Below are positions 1 through 11,449 of a DNA stretch of 64,000 bases, one piece after another (the stretch's first letter is position 1; each line of letters starts with the position of its first letter). The notes under the pieces were generated by a model that worked only from the letters and a program-made list of their open reading frames with translations, was not told the DNA's origin and did no database searches. This DNA comes from Owenia fusiformis (Eukaryota > Annelida > Polychaeta > Sabellida > Oweniidae), in contig CAIIXF020000001.1 in the NCBI GenBank assembly GCA_903813345.2, positions 3,846,001 to 3,910,000 on the forward strand, written 5' to 3'. A program made the translations under genes and the position numbers.

Positions 1-14
1 TAAACATAGATTCC

Positions 15-96
15 GGCCAGATTATTTTGTAGTAGAATCAGTAGCTCAATAAATATTCTTTGAGCCTATGAGATCCTACTACAAAACGATCTGGCC
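15..96. repeat. Short hairpin element (MITE-like)
   Basis: Two 21-bp arms (15-35 and 76-96) are inverted copies matching at 19 of 21 positions, beginning GGCCAGAT and ending TTTGTAGTAG, with a loop of about 40 bp that itself continues to pair loosely. No clear target duplication was found. It could be a tiny MITE or one hairpin of a larger element cut by the window edge. Confidence 0.5.
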
Positions 97-1231
97 AATA
101 TCTGTGGTTATAAACAGGATAATCAACAGATATATGATAGGGTCAGGATTTTTTTTGACTTGGGGACCTCGACTCGAGGAGTTTGCTGCATTTTCTTGTT
201 TTAGAAGAAATTCAAAGTGCGCAACTAAAAGTTTCAAATTAGATCGGAGTTGAATGGGATTAGCTTGTGAACTAATCTCAATTGAGTCTAATATATGGAA
301 GTTTATACAATACTTACAATAACTAAAGGAGCTCGAGTTGGACGTAATCTAGTGTTTTTAACTGCTCGAATGGTGGCAGTCATTGCAGTCCGAGCTGCCA
401 TTTTTCATTTCATAACATCGCTGAAACATTAACAAATATTTAGGCTTATAGGATAATTTGCGCCAGATTCGCTTTCGGAGCTGTTATTTAATCACGCATG
501 CGCAAAAAAGATTATGCACATAAAACCTTCACACATATAAAACCTAGGATGAAGAAAAAGATCTCCCATCTGTTTTAAATAGTGAATTGCAACCTGGGTG
601 CAATCAAATCTATGGAAAACCACCAAAAAAGCTCTGACCGCGTTTTCAGCTTTTGGGGTTATCTGCGCCAGTTAGCTTTTTGATTTCAAACACGCATGCG
701 CACACATTAGACTTTTTAATCTACATTTTCATATTTAGATGTCACTATGATCATACTACAAGTATTCATTCATTCTCAAAATAATGTATGTATTGTTTCC
801 AGACTTTGGATGAGTGCGGCCGGGAGTGGATGACTGCATAAGGCCACATCATCCACAATGCATTGAGTCATGTGCTGGAAAAGACGGCACTCAAATGCTC
901 AAAACTTGATAATTTTAATTTTTTCCTTAATTGTATGACTTGTGAAGGTACCGAGATAAACCTGGTCGCAAAATTTATTTCAACATGCGATATAACTGCA
1001 AAGCTATCAATAATATGTCATGACCCTTGGTAGTCTAAACGGACACTACTTAGTATAGTCTACTCACTGGAAATCCACTCGATTACGCTGGTTACCTTAT
1101 TTCACACGTTGTAGGCAGAATTCCCACGACATTTTTAACACAAACGTGTATCAGTATCATATGTTTAAGAAAGTGTACATATTTGCGAACAAATAGTTCA
1201 GAAGACAACAGAATCGTCGATTTAATTCCTC
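97..1231. other. Unassigned AT-rich sequence
   Basis: No convincing gene, RNA or repeat was recognised. A 61-codon frame overlapping the start is not protein-like. Confidence 0.5.
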
Positions 1232-1309
1232 ACTTAAGTTACATAAACGGTTTTTCGAAAAACAGTTAAGATCTGCACTTTTAACCCAAACCGTTTATGT
1301 TACTTAAGT
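1232..1309. repeat. 78-bp hairpin
   Basis: Arms 1233-1253 and 1288-1308 match at 20 of 21 positions as inverted repeats (CTTAAGTTACATAAACGG type), with a 34-bp loop. This is most likely a miniature inverted-repeat element. A small-RNA hairpin is possible, but nothing specific supports it. Confidence 0.5.
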
Positions 1310-1449
1310 TTCGATGAAAGTTTGAAAATATGCAATCACTGTATCGATTTACAGTAATCAAGTCGGTATCGGGACTCTGTTGTCGAAGTCGGTGAAAGCA
1401 TGGGCTTTCAACTAGAAAGCCCATGGTGAAAGTAAAAAAGGTCTACTAG

Positions 1450-1778
1450 CACTGGCGGATCTGGGGGGGGGCCCAGGGGCCCGGGCCCCCCCCCCCTTGG
1501 GTGGGCCCAGAAAAAAAAATTGTGCCCAAAAAAAATTTTGAGCCAAAAAAGGCCTTAAGGCCCCAAAAAGTAGGCCTTTTTGATCATAAATTGGCCTTGT
1601 AAGGCCTTGTTTTTTAATTTTAGGCCAAATTTTGAAGAAAATGGGCCTCAAAATTTCAAAATTTGGGCCCACTTTTGGGTTTTTGGGGCCCAAAATTTTT
1701 TTTCGCGCAAGCGCGGACGTTTTTTTCTCAGACCAGAAGTTTGGGCCCCCCCCTTGTTGGTTCCCAGATCCGCCCCTG
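1450..1778. mobile_element. GC-rich MITE, copy 1
   Basis: Non-autonomous element with terminal inverted repeats CACTGGCGGATC on the left and GATCCGCCCCTG on the right. It is filled with GGGCCC/AAAATTT blocks and long G and C runs. The 5-bp sequence ACTAG directly flanks both ends (1445-1449, 1779-1783), consistent with a target-site duplication. A second copy in the opposite orientation lies at 17990-18286 and a right-end fragment at 6441-6522. Frames of 147 and 67 codons inside it are low-complexity artefacts. The superfamily is uncertain. Confidence 0.75.
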
Positions 1779-2141
1779 ACTAGCCACATATAATATACAA
1801 GTATGTACTTTAACTTATTCACATATACTAGTGGTATTACACATTTATATTTCATTTTGTACTTTAAGTAGTTTGTAGTTGTAGTTAGTTGTATGCTTTG
1901 TATATGACCCCTGAAGGGGATTGAAATACAATAAAGCTAATAAATTTGAAATTTGAAATTTGTGCTTAAATTAAATTCTTTTTCACACATTGCACGACTG
2001 AGGAGTAAGTCACCCCTCCCCCTCTCGATTTCACCATATAGCTATGTGTGAATTAACCCGGGTGAATTACCATAATACATTTATCTGTTTATCGCCTAGA
2101 TTTTCAATACAGAAAATATGTACCAACATTATCTCCCCAAT

Positions 2142-2806
2142 CACAGGCTGGTATCGAAATATTTGTCCGCTGTGACGGAGCATGCTATTTTTTACGCTGG
2201 GAAGAAAAGCTATTGAAAATGGCGCCGGAGTATCATACTTCAAAATGTACCATTTCTTGTTTAAATTTCTAATAGTACGATATAGTGACACGATAATATT
2301 TACACATGGTTTCAGCATAACTATGAAGGTATAAATGAGATGTTGATGTATTTGGTCTTTTCAATTTTCTTATAAAAAATAATGTTTAATTTTTTTGTCC
2401 GCTGTGACGGAGCAGTTGCAAATGTGAACTGTGAAAATGCTCCGTCACAGTGGACAAAAAATATTAATATTATTTTTTATAATTATACATTCAGAGTTAT
2501 GCTGAAAACATATTCTAATATTATCGTGTCACTATATCATGCCATTAAAAAGTTAAAAAAGAAATGGTACATTTTAGAATTTGATACTCTGGCGCCGTTT
2601 TCAATAGATTTTACTCCTAGCGTTATTGGACTTCAAACAGAAGTGAAGGTTACACGCAAATGATATATCCATTGCATGGCGTAAGTAATTATCTTTGATA
2701 TAACGAAACATATGAGTTAAAAAATAAATCGTGAAGCATTCTTAGTGTTTTTATGAAAAATAGCATGCTCCGTCACAGCGGACAAATCTTTCGATACCAG
2801 CCTGTG
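2142..2806. mobile_element. Foldback TIR transposon (665 bp, 5-bp TSD)
   Basis: The element starts CACAGGCTGGTATCG and ends with the inverse, with about 50 bp of near-perfect terminal inverted repeat. CCAAT is duplicated exactly on both sides (2137-2141, 2807-2811). The whole interior is also an imperfect inverted repeat folding around about 2425. The motif TTTGTCCGCTGTGACGGAGC or a close variant occurs four times, at the outer and inner ends of each arm, in mirror orientation. Two similar frames, 83 codons (minus) and 93 codons (plus), are simply the two arms. There is no transposase. The GGTATCG at positions 9-15 is shared with the 3-kb element at 30922-33953. Confidence 0.85.
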
Positions 2807-2811
2807 CCAAT

Positions 2812-3212
2812 TGGACTATGTGTTAAAGCTGAGACCCGGGAATGTTTGAGTTCTTATCTATATAACTTGCGATGCTGAAAATACGTATATAGTGGTGGTG
2901 TAACTTTATATCCTATACCTCCAGATTTACCAAAAATTTTCGTCGAAAATTGAATCATCTAACTTTTTGCAAGCTAAGCGTTTAGTTTACTGTGGGAACA
3001 AAGCTTAGAAGTCGTTTCTGAAACAGTTTTCGATTCCTGTTCCTGTGTGATCCCATGGGTTATCGTTTCTAGTAAAATTTGACTTTGGAAACCTATAACT
3101 TTGTTAAACATGAAGAAATATGTCAATACTTTGTTAAATAAACGTTGCAAATTCAATTGTTCACCTAACTTCCGCGAAAACTCGGATATATGACATATGA
3201 CATGGGGGGGGG
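2812..3212. other. Unassigned sequence
   Basis: AT-rich sequence with a G run near 3205-3213. No gene or repeat was recognised. Confidence 0.4.
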
Positions 3213-3308
3213 GCAGAGGGATGTAAGAAGATCTCCACCTTCCTTCAGAAAAATGCCATTGCAGAGGGATGTAAGAAGATCTCCACCTTCCTTCAGAAAA
3301 ATGCCATT
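3213..3308. repeat. 48-bp direct tandem duplication
   Basis: The segment 3213-3260 (starting GCAGAGGGATGTAAG) is repeated exactly at 3261-3308. Because 48 is a multiple of three, a chance frame across it shows a duplicated peptide; there is no sign that it is coding. Confidence 0.9.
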
Positions 3309-3926
3309 TTGAAATATGCTATTTATGTGGCTAATTTTCAGTTTTGTTCCATTTGGGTGAATCAATATGCAACAGAGCAGCGGGGGCTATGATGAGTCTC
3401 AGAGTGGAGCCAGTGACTCTTTTCAATGATTTGATTTTGATTGTCCAATCGAGTTAGCTTGATCCGAATTGAGCTACCAAATTGGGATTGTAGTCAAATA
3501 ATTTCATCTCTTTGATGGCTTGCTTGTATCATGAGAAATCATAGCCTTCTTCTATGAGCTTCTCTTCTTTCTAGTTGAAGACAGAAAGATATGATGAATA
3601 TCAGAATGGATTGCTTGCATTTATTTGCAATAATATCTATTCATTTTATCATCTCCCTCCTCATCAATTTCCTGACCCACCATGATTTTAAGCAAATGGA
3701 TAGATTTGTTAAACGAAACGATTTGCTCTGAAAACATTTTGGAAATAAGAATGTTGGATGTGGGGGTAGAATGGATCCAAGGGATCAAGCCAGGAGCGTA
3801 GCCAGCTTTCAGTCGGGGGGGGGGGGGGGGTGCGATCGCCAAAAAATTCGATTTTCAGTCAGGGGTTGCGAGCCAAAAAAAGATTTAGTATCCCACCGAA
3901 CGAAGTTCGAGGGGGATATAAGAAAG
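3309..3926. other. Unassigned sequence with transposon scraps
   Basis: Mostly unrecognised. AGGAGCGTAGCCAGC at about 3792 resembles the end of hAT-like MITEs (compare 7541). It is followed by a G run of about 18 bases near 3817. The stretch 3890-3926 is the conserved leader of the tandem family that follows and is seen inverted near 35090. Confidence 0.4.
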
Positions 3927-5115
3927 CCGTCCGTCCGTCCGTTTGTCCGGGCGATAACTCAAATACCGGTTGACGGATTTGATTCAAATTTTATAGGCTT
4001 ATGCCTTATGGCGATATAACTTTTGCTCGAGAAGGATTTTCAATATGGCAGCTTAATTCAAAATGGCCGCCACTTTTCGTAAAAATGTAATCTTAGTTTA
4101 CTCAAATACTAGTCGACGGATTTGGTTCAAATGTTATACGTTGATGCCTAGGGACAAAGGAGCTATGCTGAAGAAGATATTTTCAAGATGGCTGCTGAAT
4201 TTTAAAATGGCGGCCATTTTTCGTAAAAAAGCGTAATCTTTGATAACTGAAATACCAGTTAATGGATTTGGTTCAAATTTTATATGATGATGCCTAAGGA
4301 CAAAGTAGAATTGTTCATAAAAAAAAATTTTTAAATGGCCGCCATTTCTCATAAAAATACGTAATCATTGATAACTCAAATGTAAGTCGACGGCTTTGGT
4401 TCAAATTTTATATGCTGATGCATAGGAACAAAGGAGCTACCACGAAGGATTTTCAAAATGGCTGCTAAATATCAAAATGGCGGCCATTTTTCGTAAAAAG
4501 ACGTAATCTTTGATAACTCAAATACCAGTGAACGGATTTGGTTCAAATTTTATATGATGATGCCTAGAGAAAAAGTAGATTTGTTCAAGAAAGAATTTTC
4601 AAGATGGCGGCTGAATTTCAAAATGGCCACCATTTTTCATAAAAAAGCGTAATCTTTGATTACTCAACTACTAGTTGAAGGATTTGGTTCAAATATTATA
4701 TGCTGATGCCTAGGGATAAAGGAGCTACGCTGATTAAAGGATTTGGTTCAACTTTTATACGCTGATGCCTAGGGACAAAGAAGCTACCTTGAAGAAGTTA
4801 TTTTCAAAATGGCTGCTAAATATCAAAATGACGGCCATTTTTCCTAAAAAATGTAATCTTTGATAACTCAAATAGCAGTGAATGGATTTTTTTTGAAATT
4901 TGATTGCTGATGCCTAGGGACAAAGTGGGGACACACTGTTCGAGAAAGATTTTCAAAATGGCGGCTGAATTTCAAAATGGCTGCCATTTTTTCGTAAAAA
5001 GGAATGTAATCTTTGATAACTCAAATGCTAATTGATAGATATGGTTACATTTTATATGTTGATGCCTAGGGAACAAGCTCTGCTTAGAAGGAATTTTCAA
5101 GATGGCCACTAATTA
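3927..5115 (+). repeat. ~145-bp tandem array of the ATGGCGGC repeat family
   Basis: About nine copies of a degenerate unit. Each holds GATAACTCAAATACCAGT, then GGATTTGGTTCAAATTTTAT, then GATGCCTAGGGACAAAG, then AAAATGGC(G/T)GC. The GGATTTGG landmark recurs near 3973, 4117, 4264, 4393, 4534, 4680, 4740, 4884 and 5034, so spacing is mostly 142-149 bp with one short 60-bp unit. The array opens with a CCGT simple repeat (3927-3948). Reverse-complement, degenerate single copies occur at about 19160, 34471, 41561, 42900, 58571 and 61516. No protein is encoded. Confidence 0.85.
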
Positions 5116-6440
5116 GCAAAATATGTTTTGTTCGTTGGGATTTGGTACTCCGTGGATTTGCTGTTTTTCTAGTTTTTCAAAAAGTGATGAAACTTCCTTC
5201 AAAATTTAGCTAGAAGCTTCAAATAAAAAAGCATTTTAAAGCCCTTTTTGCAAGCTATACTTATGTCACTTCCACAAGTGGTGACATAATGGTCTCCACC
5301 TTTTTGTAGACGGTGTTCGGGGGTTGGTGTTCTGCGTTCGAAGGTTAGTGTTCGGCGGTCGGTGTATAACAAATGGGCAGGTGGTCACATTTTGCATGTT
5401 ATGTCAATGCCTAGTGTGTATAGTATGTCACGGAGTTTTTGTGTGCGGGCAAATGTTTCATTGCATCGTCTACTCTGTACTTCAGGTACGTACGTTCACT
5501 TTTAACATATATTTTTCTATATCTCTGTGAAACTTGTCACGTGTCGAGGTTTGGGGGTGGGATGGGATCGGAAGATTTGTCTACTATGGGGATCAATTTG
5601 TTCTCGATGCAATCGGTCTTCAGTCACTTCTCTAATTAACGCCTCGAGTTAAAGCTCAGAAGCTATTGAAAAGAGTTAGTGCTTCGTAATCTAAATTAAA
5701 AACTTTCTTTTTCCAACATGTTTTCATCATAACTCTAGAAGTCTTAGTCTTTGTGAATGATGACTTTTTGTCCGCGCTTGGGGATCAGTATCAAACCTCA
5801 AATCATGGACATCTATTGCAAGCCCATGCTCAAATACACGAGTATGATGTACCTAGCGCATTTTTCGATAACTCTTGAATTTTAAACTTCTCCGATTTCG
5901 AAGAATAATTTTTTAGCAATTCTCTTTAGCTGTTAACAAGCGAAACTTTATTAGTTTGCATGGCGAAATCTTCGAATTTCAGCTGAGATTTAGCTGAAAT
6001 CGAACTGAACGAGTTTTGTCCACCATTTTAGATGGGATTAACTTCAGTTAGTTTCACCCTGTTGTTGACCATTGTTAAAATTCGCTCTAGACGCTTCGAT
6101 TAATTAAATGCATTGGATCAAGTCAGGGGTTGTAAGAAAGCCATGAAATCTATCACGTTTCATTAACATTGGGTTGATTGCCTAGGACCATAATGAGCAA
6201 CCATACACACATTATTTATAACTGTCATATATCACTGATTTAGCATCGATTGACTCATGTACGGTTGATATCACCCGGTTAGCTGGAGACAAACAAAAGC
6301 CATTTCTCAATATTAGAAGACAATGTTCATTCTATATCAGCTTATGAAGTATTATATCAAAACGAAGGTTCATTTATGTTTGAAACCACCTTCGAAGAGT
6401 GTAAAAACTTAATTTAGAGTTACCCTTAACTAAATCACAG
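5116..6440. other. Unassigned sequence
   Basis: No gene recognised. A T/G-rich stretch at 5310-5450 yields cysteine/valine-rich frames of 66-68 codons that look spurious. Confidence 0.4.
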
Positions 6441-6522
6441 TGTAACTTTTGGGTTTTAGGACCCAAAGTTTTTTCTCTGACCTGAAATCCCCCCCCCCTT
6501 GTTTGTTCCCAGATCCACCCCT
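6441..6522. mobile_element. GC-rich MITE, truncated right-end fragment
   Basis: Matches the right end of the element at 1450-1778: a TTTTGGGTTTT block, TCTGACC, a C run, CTTGTTTGTTCCCAGATC, then CACCCCTG. The left part is missing or decayed. Confidence 0.65.
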
Positions 6523-6584
6523 GTATATACACACCGTGGTCTGCTCTGCAACGAGTTGGTTCTGTTTTGTTACACCATGGACGG

Positions 6585-6660
6585 TACCCTGCGTGCAGAG
6601 TCTAGTTAAACTAGACGAAGCTCTCTTTTAAGAAGTGAAGTCAAACGAATGCAAAGGGTA
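6585..6660. mobile_element. 76-bp MITE with 8-bp TSD (deletion derivative)
   Basis: Begins TACCCTGCGTGCAGAGTCTA and ends GAATGCAAAGGGTA, giving the short terminal inverted repeat TACCCT. ATGGACGG is repeated exactly on both flanks (6577-6584, 6661-6668). Both ends match the 371-bp element at 60853-61223, whose central ~295 bp is absent here. Duplication length (8-9 bp) and short termini fit Mutator- or Merlin-type transposition; the superfamily is inference. Confidence 0.85.
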
Positions 6661-6668
6661 ATGGACGG

Positions 6669-7534
6669 AGCCAGGTATGATCGATGCAGACGAGGCAACT
6701 GCCTCCGAAATTTTAAAGAAATATTTCATGACATGATATCTCTGTCAAAATTGGACAATGTTGGTCCACACCAATATTTGTAATGAGCATACTACTGGTA
6801 GCTTTTAATGCACACGACTTTACATGGCTTTCGTTTTTAAGGGCAACGATGTTTGATACGGCGTCATCACAGTGGCCATACAACGCTGTAACATTAGTCA
6901 GTGATCAGGTGATGGTATACAGACTCCATACCGTATTTATAGATGTCATTTGTGTCGTTTTGAGTGTGGAGCGTCCTGAATAAAATAGGGAGTTTAAGGG
7001 GGCTTTAAGTTTGCAATGTTTTTCACAATCTAAACGTCAACGGAAAATATTTAAGGCAGCGATGCATTTGTATGGGTGATTGGCCATACGTATAGGTTGG
7101 CGTTTCAATTTTATATGCAAGCTCCCAGCTCCCTAATGCCAAGACAGACGAAACCTAAGAGTATTCGATTAGACCTGTATGAAGAGTTCACAAGTTCAAG
7201 GTACATCTTCGACTTCAAATGTGGTTGTAACATAAGTTTTAACAACTCAGACCTCGTGAATCTAGATGGTCCAAGTAACTGACAAGTAAATGGACATAAC
7301 GCAGGCTGTAGCACAAGTATAAGTAGGCCTTAGGGACAGAAAGTGTATTCGTACTATCTAAATTTCAATTCCTCCAGGGGCGGCTTATTTATTTTTATTT
7401 TTTCAGTCCATGCTTTCTTGGAATTATGAGTGCTCATAACAATCGCATTCAAAGTTGTTTTCCAAACGTTGTACTTTGTGAATAGGCCTCAATTAAACCA
7501 TGATATTTATTTCGTTTGCAATGTCTTCCCTATA
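6669..7534. other. Unassigned sequence with one repeat scrap
   Basis: GAGGCAACTGCCTC with a following AAATTTTAAA at about 6698-6720 resembles the AGGCAATTGCCTCAC motif at 21330 and 24058. Short frames at 6783-7314 are not recognised. Confidence 0.35.
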
Positions 7535-7540
7535 TTGACA

Positions 7541-7747
7541 CAGGGCCGTAGCCAGGATTTGCCAAGGAGGGGGGTCATTTTTTGAAAAATTCCAGGGGGT
7601 TCACTTGTAAAATTTTGGTCCAATAATGGCCAAAATCACTTAAAAGTGTTTAGAATGGTGAAAAACTGCATGAATTTGAAAGATTTTTTAGCCAGGGGGG
7701 TTCGCTCGAACCCATCGACCACCCCCCCCCCCCTGGCTACGGGCCTG
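7541..7747. mobile_element. hAT-like MITE (207 bp, 6-bp TSD), copy 1
   Basis: Terminal inverted repeats CAGGGCCGTAGCCAGG and CCTGGCTACGGGCCTG match at 15 of 16 positions. TTGACA is duplicated exactly at both edges (7535-7540, 7748-7753). The interior has G and C runs beside the ends and the shared core CCAGGGGGTTCA, AATCACTT and AATGGTGAAAA. It is too short to code. A diverged sister copy with its own duplication is at 35791-35945. CAGGG(G/C)CGTAGCCAGG termini are typical of hAT-derived MITEs; the 6-bp duplication is shorter than the usual 8. Confidence 0.85.
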
Positions 7748-7753
7748 TTGACA

Positions 7754-10700
7754 TTTTACAAACTTCCAGGAATTTACAACCTCGGTCAAGGAGGGGACAT
7801 CTTCGATTTAGATAGCTGTCTTGCACATCCTTGGATGAAGGTATTAATTTCATTACATGATCCATAGGAATAACATATAGAGTAAGACCTGGGGGTATTA
7901 TAGGATAATGGAACCGAGCATATTTCATGGGATGTTATACCCGGGGATGCTATATTTGCAAAACAATATACCAGGTGAATTCAAAATTCTCATAAATTCT
8001 GTGTCATATATTGTTGTCTTTGTATCATGAATTTAATGATATTTCCAAAAAACATAGTTTCAAAATATATCGAACCGAGTACCATATGCTTTAAGTGGGG
8101 ACATAACAACTATATTCATGAGCGTTTGCAAGCTTAGACCCATATTAATGCTCATGAAGAGTCTTTTGGCTTCCAGCCCTTGTGCCCAACATCTCCCTAT
8201 CATGCATAAATCGATTGGGAGCCGGGAAGACTTGCTGCAAAATTAGACGATGGCAATTGGGGTAATGTCACTAAGGGCGTGATGTCAGTATTTGCAGTTC
8301 TCACATATGCACAGTGTTCCCCTTTTCCCTAATTTCCGATCCCGCAGCGGCTGTATTTAATATTTAATTCTCATAGATAATCAATAGTTCATAAAATCTT
8401 CTCTTTCAACAAATTAACATACTGAAATTATCAGTCTGTAGTCGGTTCATGGGAGTGTATGCCTAAATATATCGAGCCCTTGGTCAGTGTGTATATTATG
8501 AGATAACCTAGGTAGATTCGGTGCTGGAATCGTCTTTACCAGTTTACAGCTGTGAAATCTAACGAATTGTGGATAAGAAAATTAAACAAAACGCCGAGCT
8601 CATTTCCGCCGTCTGGCCCTTACACATGGCATGTTTAAGTGAGTTCACAAAACTGATAGTGTCATTGAATGGATTCATATCATACCAGTCCTTCATTTTT
8701 ATAAGACTAATCACTGATCAAATACATGGTAATATAAGCACCAGAACATGTGCTCAAATTATGTTACTGAGTGTGTGTTTCAAGTACCCGAAAAAGTACC
8801 GCAGTTAAAGGGTTAACTGGTAACCGAGAGTTTAGGCCATAGATTTCCCGCGTCTACTCGCAGTGTATACTTAATCGTGATCAAGTATTCGGTTTCAAGT
8901 CTTTTTACCCACAGGGGCCTACACAGGGAAAATAGAAGATACTTTAAACTAAATAAATGAATATATTTCATGCCATGATTTTTGCCCGGGCTTGAGACTG
9001 TGTCAATTCAATGGCTCTTTACAACATGAACTATAAATTAAACTCGACCGAGAAAGTGTTCTAAAGAGCTGCAGGAATCTATTTTTGTAATTTGTATTAG
9101 GCGTAAAATCGAATCAAGTCTAGCAAAGTGCATGGCCTTCCAATCCAAGGTTCCCTGATGTCTGTTCAGCGTACACGTGTTTAACAAGTTGGAAAATGGA
9201 TTGTTGGGGAGTGTTCCAAAAGTATTTTGAAGTGTGATGTTAAGGGAGAGGGGGGGGGGTGTAACAGGTAGCCATCCAAGATTATCGTGGAGTTTTCAAA
9301 ATGGTTTTAATACTCAAGGAGTGATGTTTACAAAGGATTACATGCACTAGAATTTTATTTGAAGTTACTCTTGTTAAGAGTGGTTGTAGCCAGGTGTACA
9401 TTTGTGTATCTCATGCTATATTTGTAAGCGCAATTCATTGGCAAATTGTGAATTTAAACGACATTTGCTAGGGGCTAAAACGTTAACTGTTTAAGGTGTA
9501 CAACAAGTACACGATATATGGCAAAATCAGTGTGGATATATACGTAGACGCAAAGGTTATCACTGATTCGCAAAATTAGGTAAACTTGAGCTATTAGATC
9601 GTTCACCTTGAACCAAATATTGACACTAGCCGGGCAGACCCAAATTATATTTCATCTCATCAAAATCGAAAGTATAAACTGATGGCAGTTGGATCAAGAA
9701 ACAAGTACAAGCTAATGGAAAAAGCACAAGTTTTCAGGAGTGAGCACACTAACGCATGGGCGTTCGGGTATCTGGTGTAAAGGGTTAAAGCACACTACGC
9801 CATACCATAACATTTACCAAGTAAATAAACAGAATATGTGATTACAATTAGAGCAATGAAAAATGCCATATTTTTCTAGTGATCTATGATACACATATTT
9901 TACACGAATATATTCAGTATTGCAATTTTAATATATTTATAAAATTTGGCTGTTGAAGAACCCAAATGAATTCATAAATAATATGTTAGTACATTTAATG
10001 TTTTTGATATTCAACTTATACAAAGTAAAAGGTGTTTTCTCGTTGCATACTGCGTGAATGAAAATTAACACCAAAGACTTCTAATAGAATATTATAGTAG
10101 CATTACCCACTGCAGCTGTTTGTCTTAACACTTTGGCTTCACCAGCTAATTTGAGGAAAATGTGTGAACGTTTGATCTAAAGGTATATAATAACCTACAA
10201 CAATCTGACATGTAAAGCACCTAATTAATTTGAAAATGAACTTTAACAGTTTACGTGCAATTTCCTTATGATAACGCTGTTTTACAAATGACATGTATTA
10301 AAAAGTATAAAATCTCAGATATAAAACATTCATTCAGTCAATGCTATTGTAGTAAAATATTTCACTGTTTTCTTAAAAAAATTATGCAAACTCTTAAATA
10401 TCATGATTATATACAAATATGCTTAGAAAATGTCCGTTATTTGAGAGGTACAATTGGCTCTTCTCTCTTGAAGTCACAGAAAAATATAACTATATACTTT
10501 ATAAAGATAAAAAAGATGAAAAATGAGCATATTTGGCACGTCACCAGAAATAAAAACTACTTATCAGTTGCAAAGAATCAGTTATCAACATGTCGCATAA
10601 AAACCTGTCACTCCACTGAGTAAATTGAATATTTCATAATTATGCTACTAAAGTATTACAATTTCACCTGATAAGTGGCTGTTATCTCTGGTGGTGTGCT

Positions 10701-11449
10701 TGTCTGTTGATGGTATAGATGATTTTACAAAAAGTGAAATATTTAAATATATAGATTTATGGTGTCTCTTATTTACAGCCTATTTACACTGGTCCTTCAT
10801 TTGGTTTTGGTAGTTGTGACTTGCACAGTGCCCAATAATAAATATTTCATAAATAGTTCCAGTCCATGGAACCCAAACATAACAGTCTTCTCCTGACATG
10901 TCTGATCCAGTACTTCACTAGACCAACATATCGGGAAATAGCCAACCCAAATATTAGCACACAGCTCTGTCTTTGCTTGCCTGGCATGTTATAAACACAC
11001 CCGTCCCTGTCTCTGATTTGCACTTGTCCTTAGGAATATAAGCTCACAACAGCTAACATGTATATATATATAAATATATATCAACACCCACAATGGAATA
11101 TAATAACAGATGTAGACTAAGAGTACAGCACACTTACTAGAATAAGTAGTCATAAAACATCTATATACATCCAAGTCTAATAAATATATTGCCATCTTCG
11201 ACCATAGTCAAGTGTCACATCATTAGGAATTTCACAATGTGTAGCACATGTCCATAGAATATACGTCCATCACTGCATTTATGTTTGACTAACCCTCTTC
11301 ATCCCATAGCGTTAATAAATAGCACTGATTCGATATGTTTTCAGTGTCAATACAGTTATTAATAATAATACATTTTTTGGTTCATGGCATGGATGTTGTT
11401 TGGTTGTGATACCACTGTAGTTGTTGAAACTGAGTATGGCCTGGTTGCA
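7754..11449. other. 3' flank of SoxC, including its probable 3' UTR
   Basis: No other gene recognised. The part next to 11449 should hold the SoxC 3' UTR (minus strand), but I cannot place its end. The nearest minus-strand AATAAA I found downstream of the stop is at 9354-9359, with ATTAAA variants near 10000. There are TA microsatellites at about 11057-11080. A 122-codon frame at 10255-10623 starts at GTG, is lysine/isoleucine-rich and looks like chance. Confidence 0.4.

Noticed and set aside
15-1309. microRNA precursors at the two hairpins (15-96, 1232-1309)
   Set aside because: Arms fit miniature inverted-repeat elements as well, and there is no further evidence for processing.
1412-1855. 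147-codon minus frame and overlapping 67-codon plus frame
   Set aside because: Both arise from the GGGCCC/poly-G/poly-C MITE; the same happens at 17982-18322 in the second copy.
2067-2663. Two similar small proteins (83 and 93 codons) on opposite strands
   Set aside because: Their similarity is fully explained by the inverted arms of the foldback element; no sign of a conserved gene.
10255-10623. 122-codon frame downstream of SoxC
   Set aside because: Starts at GTG, has AT-driven composition, no domain, and lies in the likely 3' flank of SoxC.
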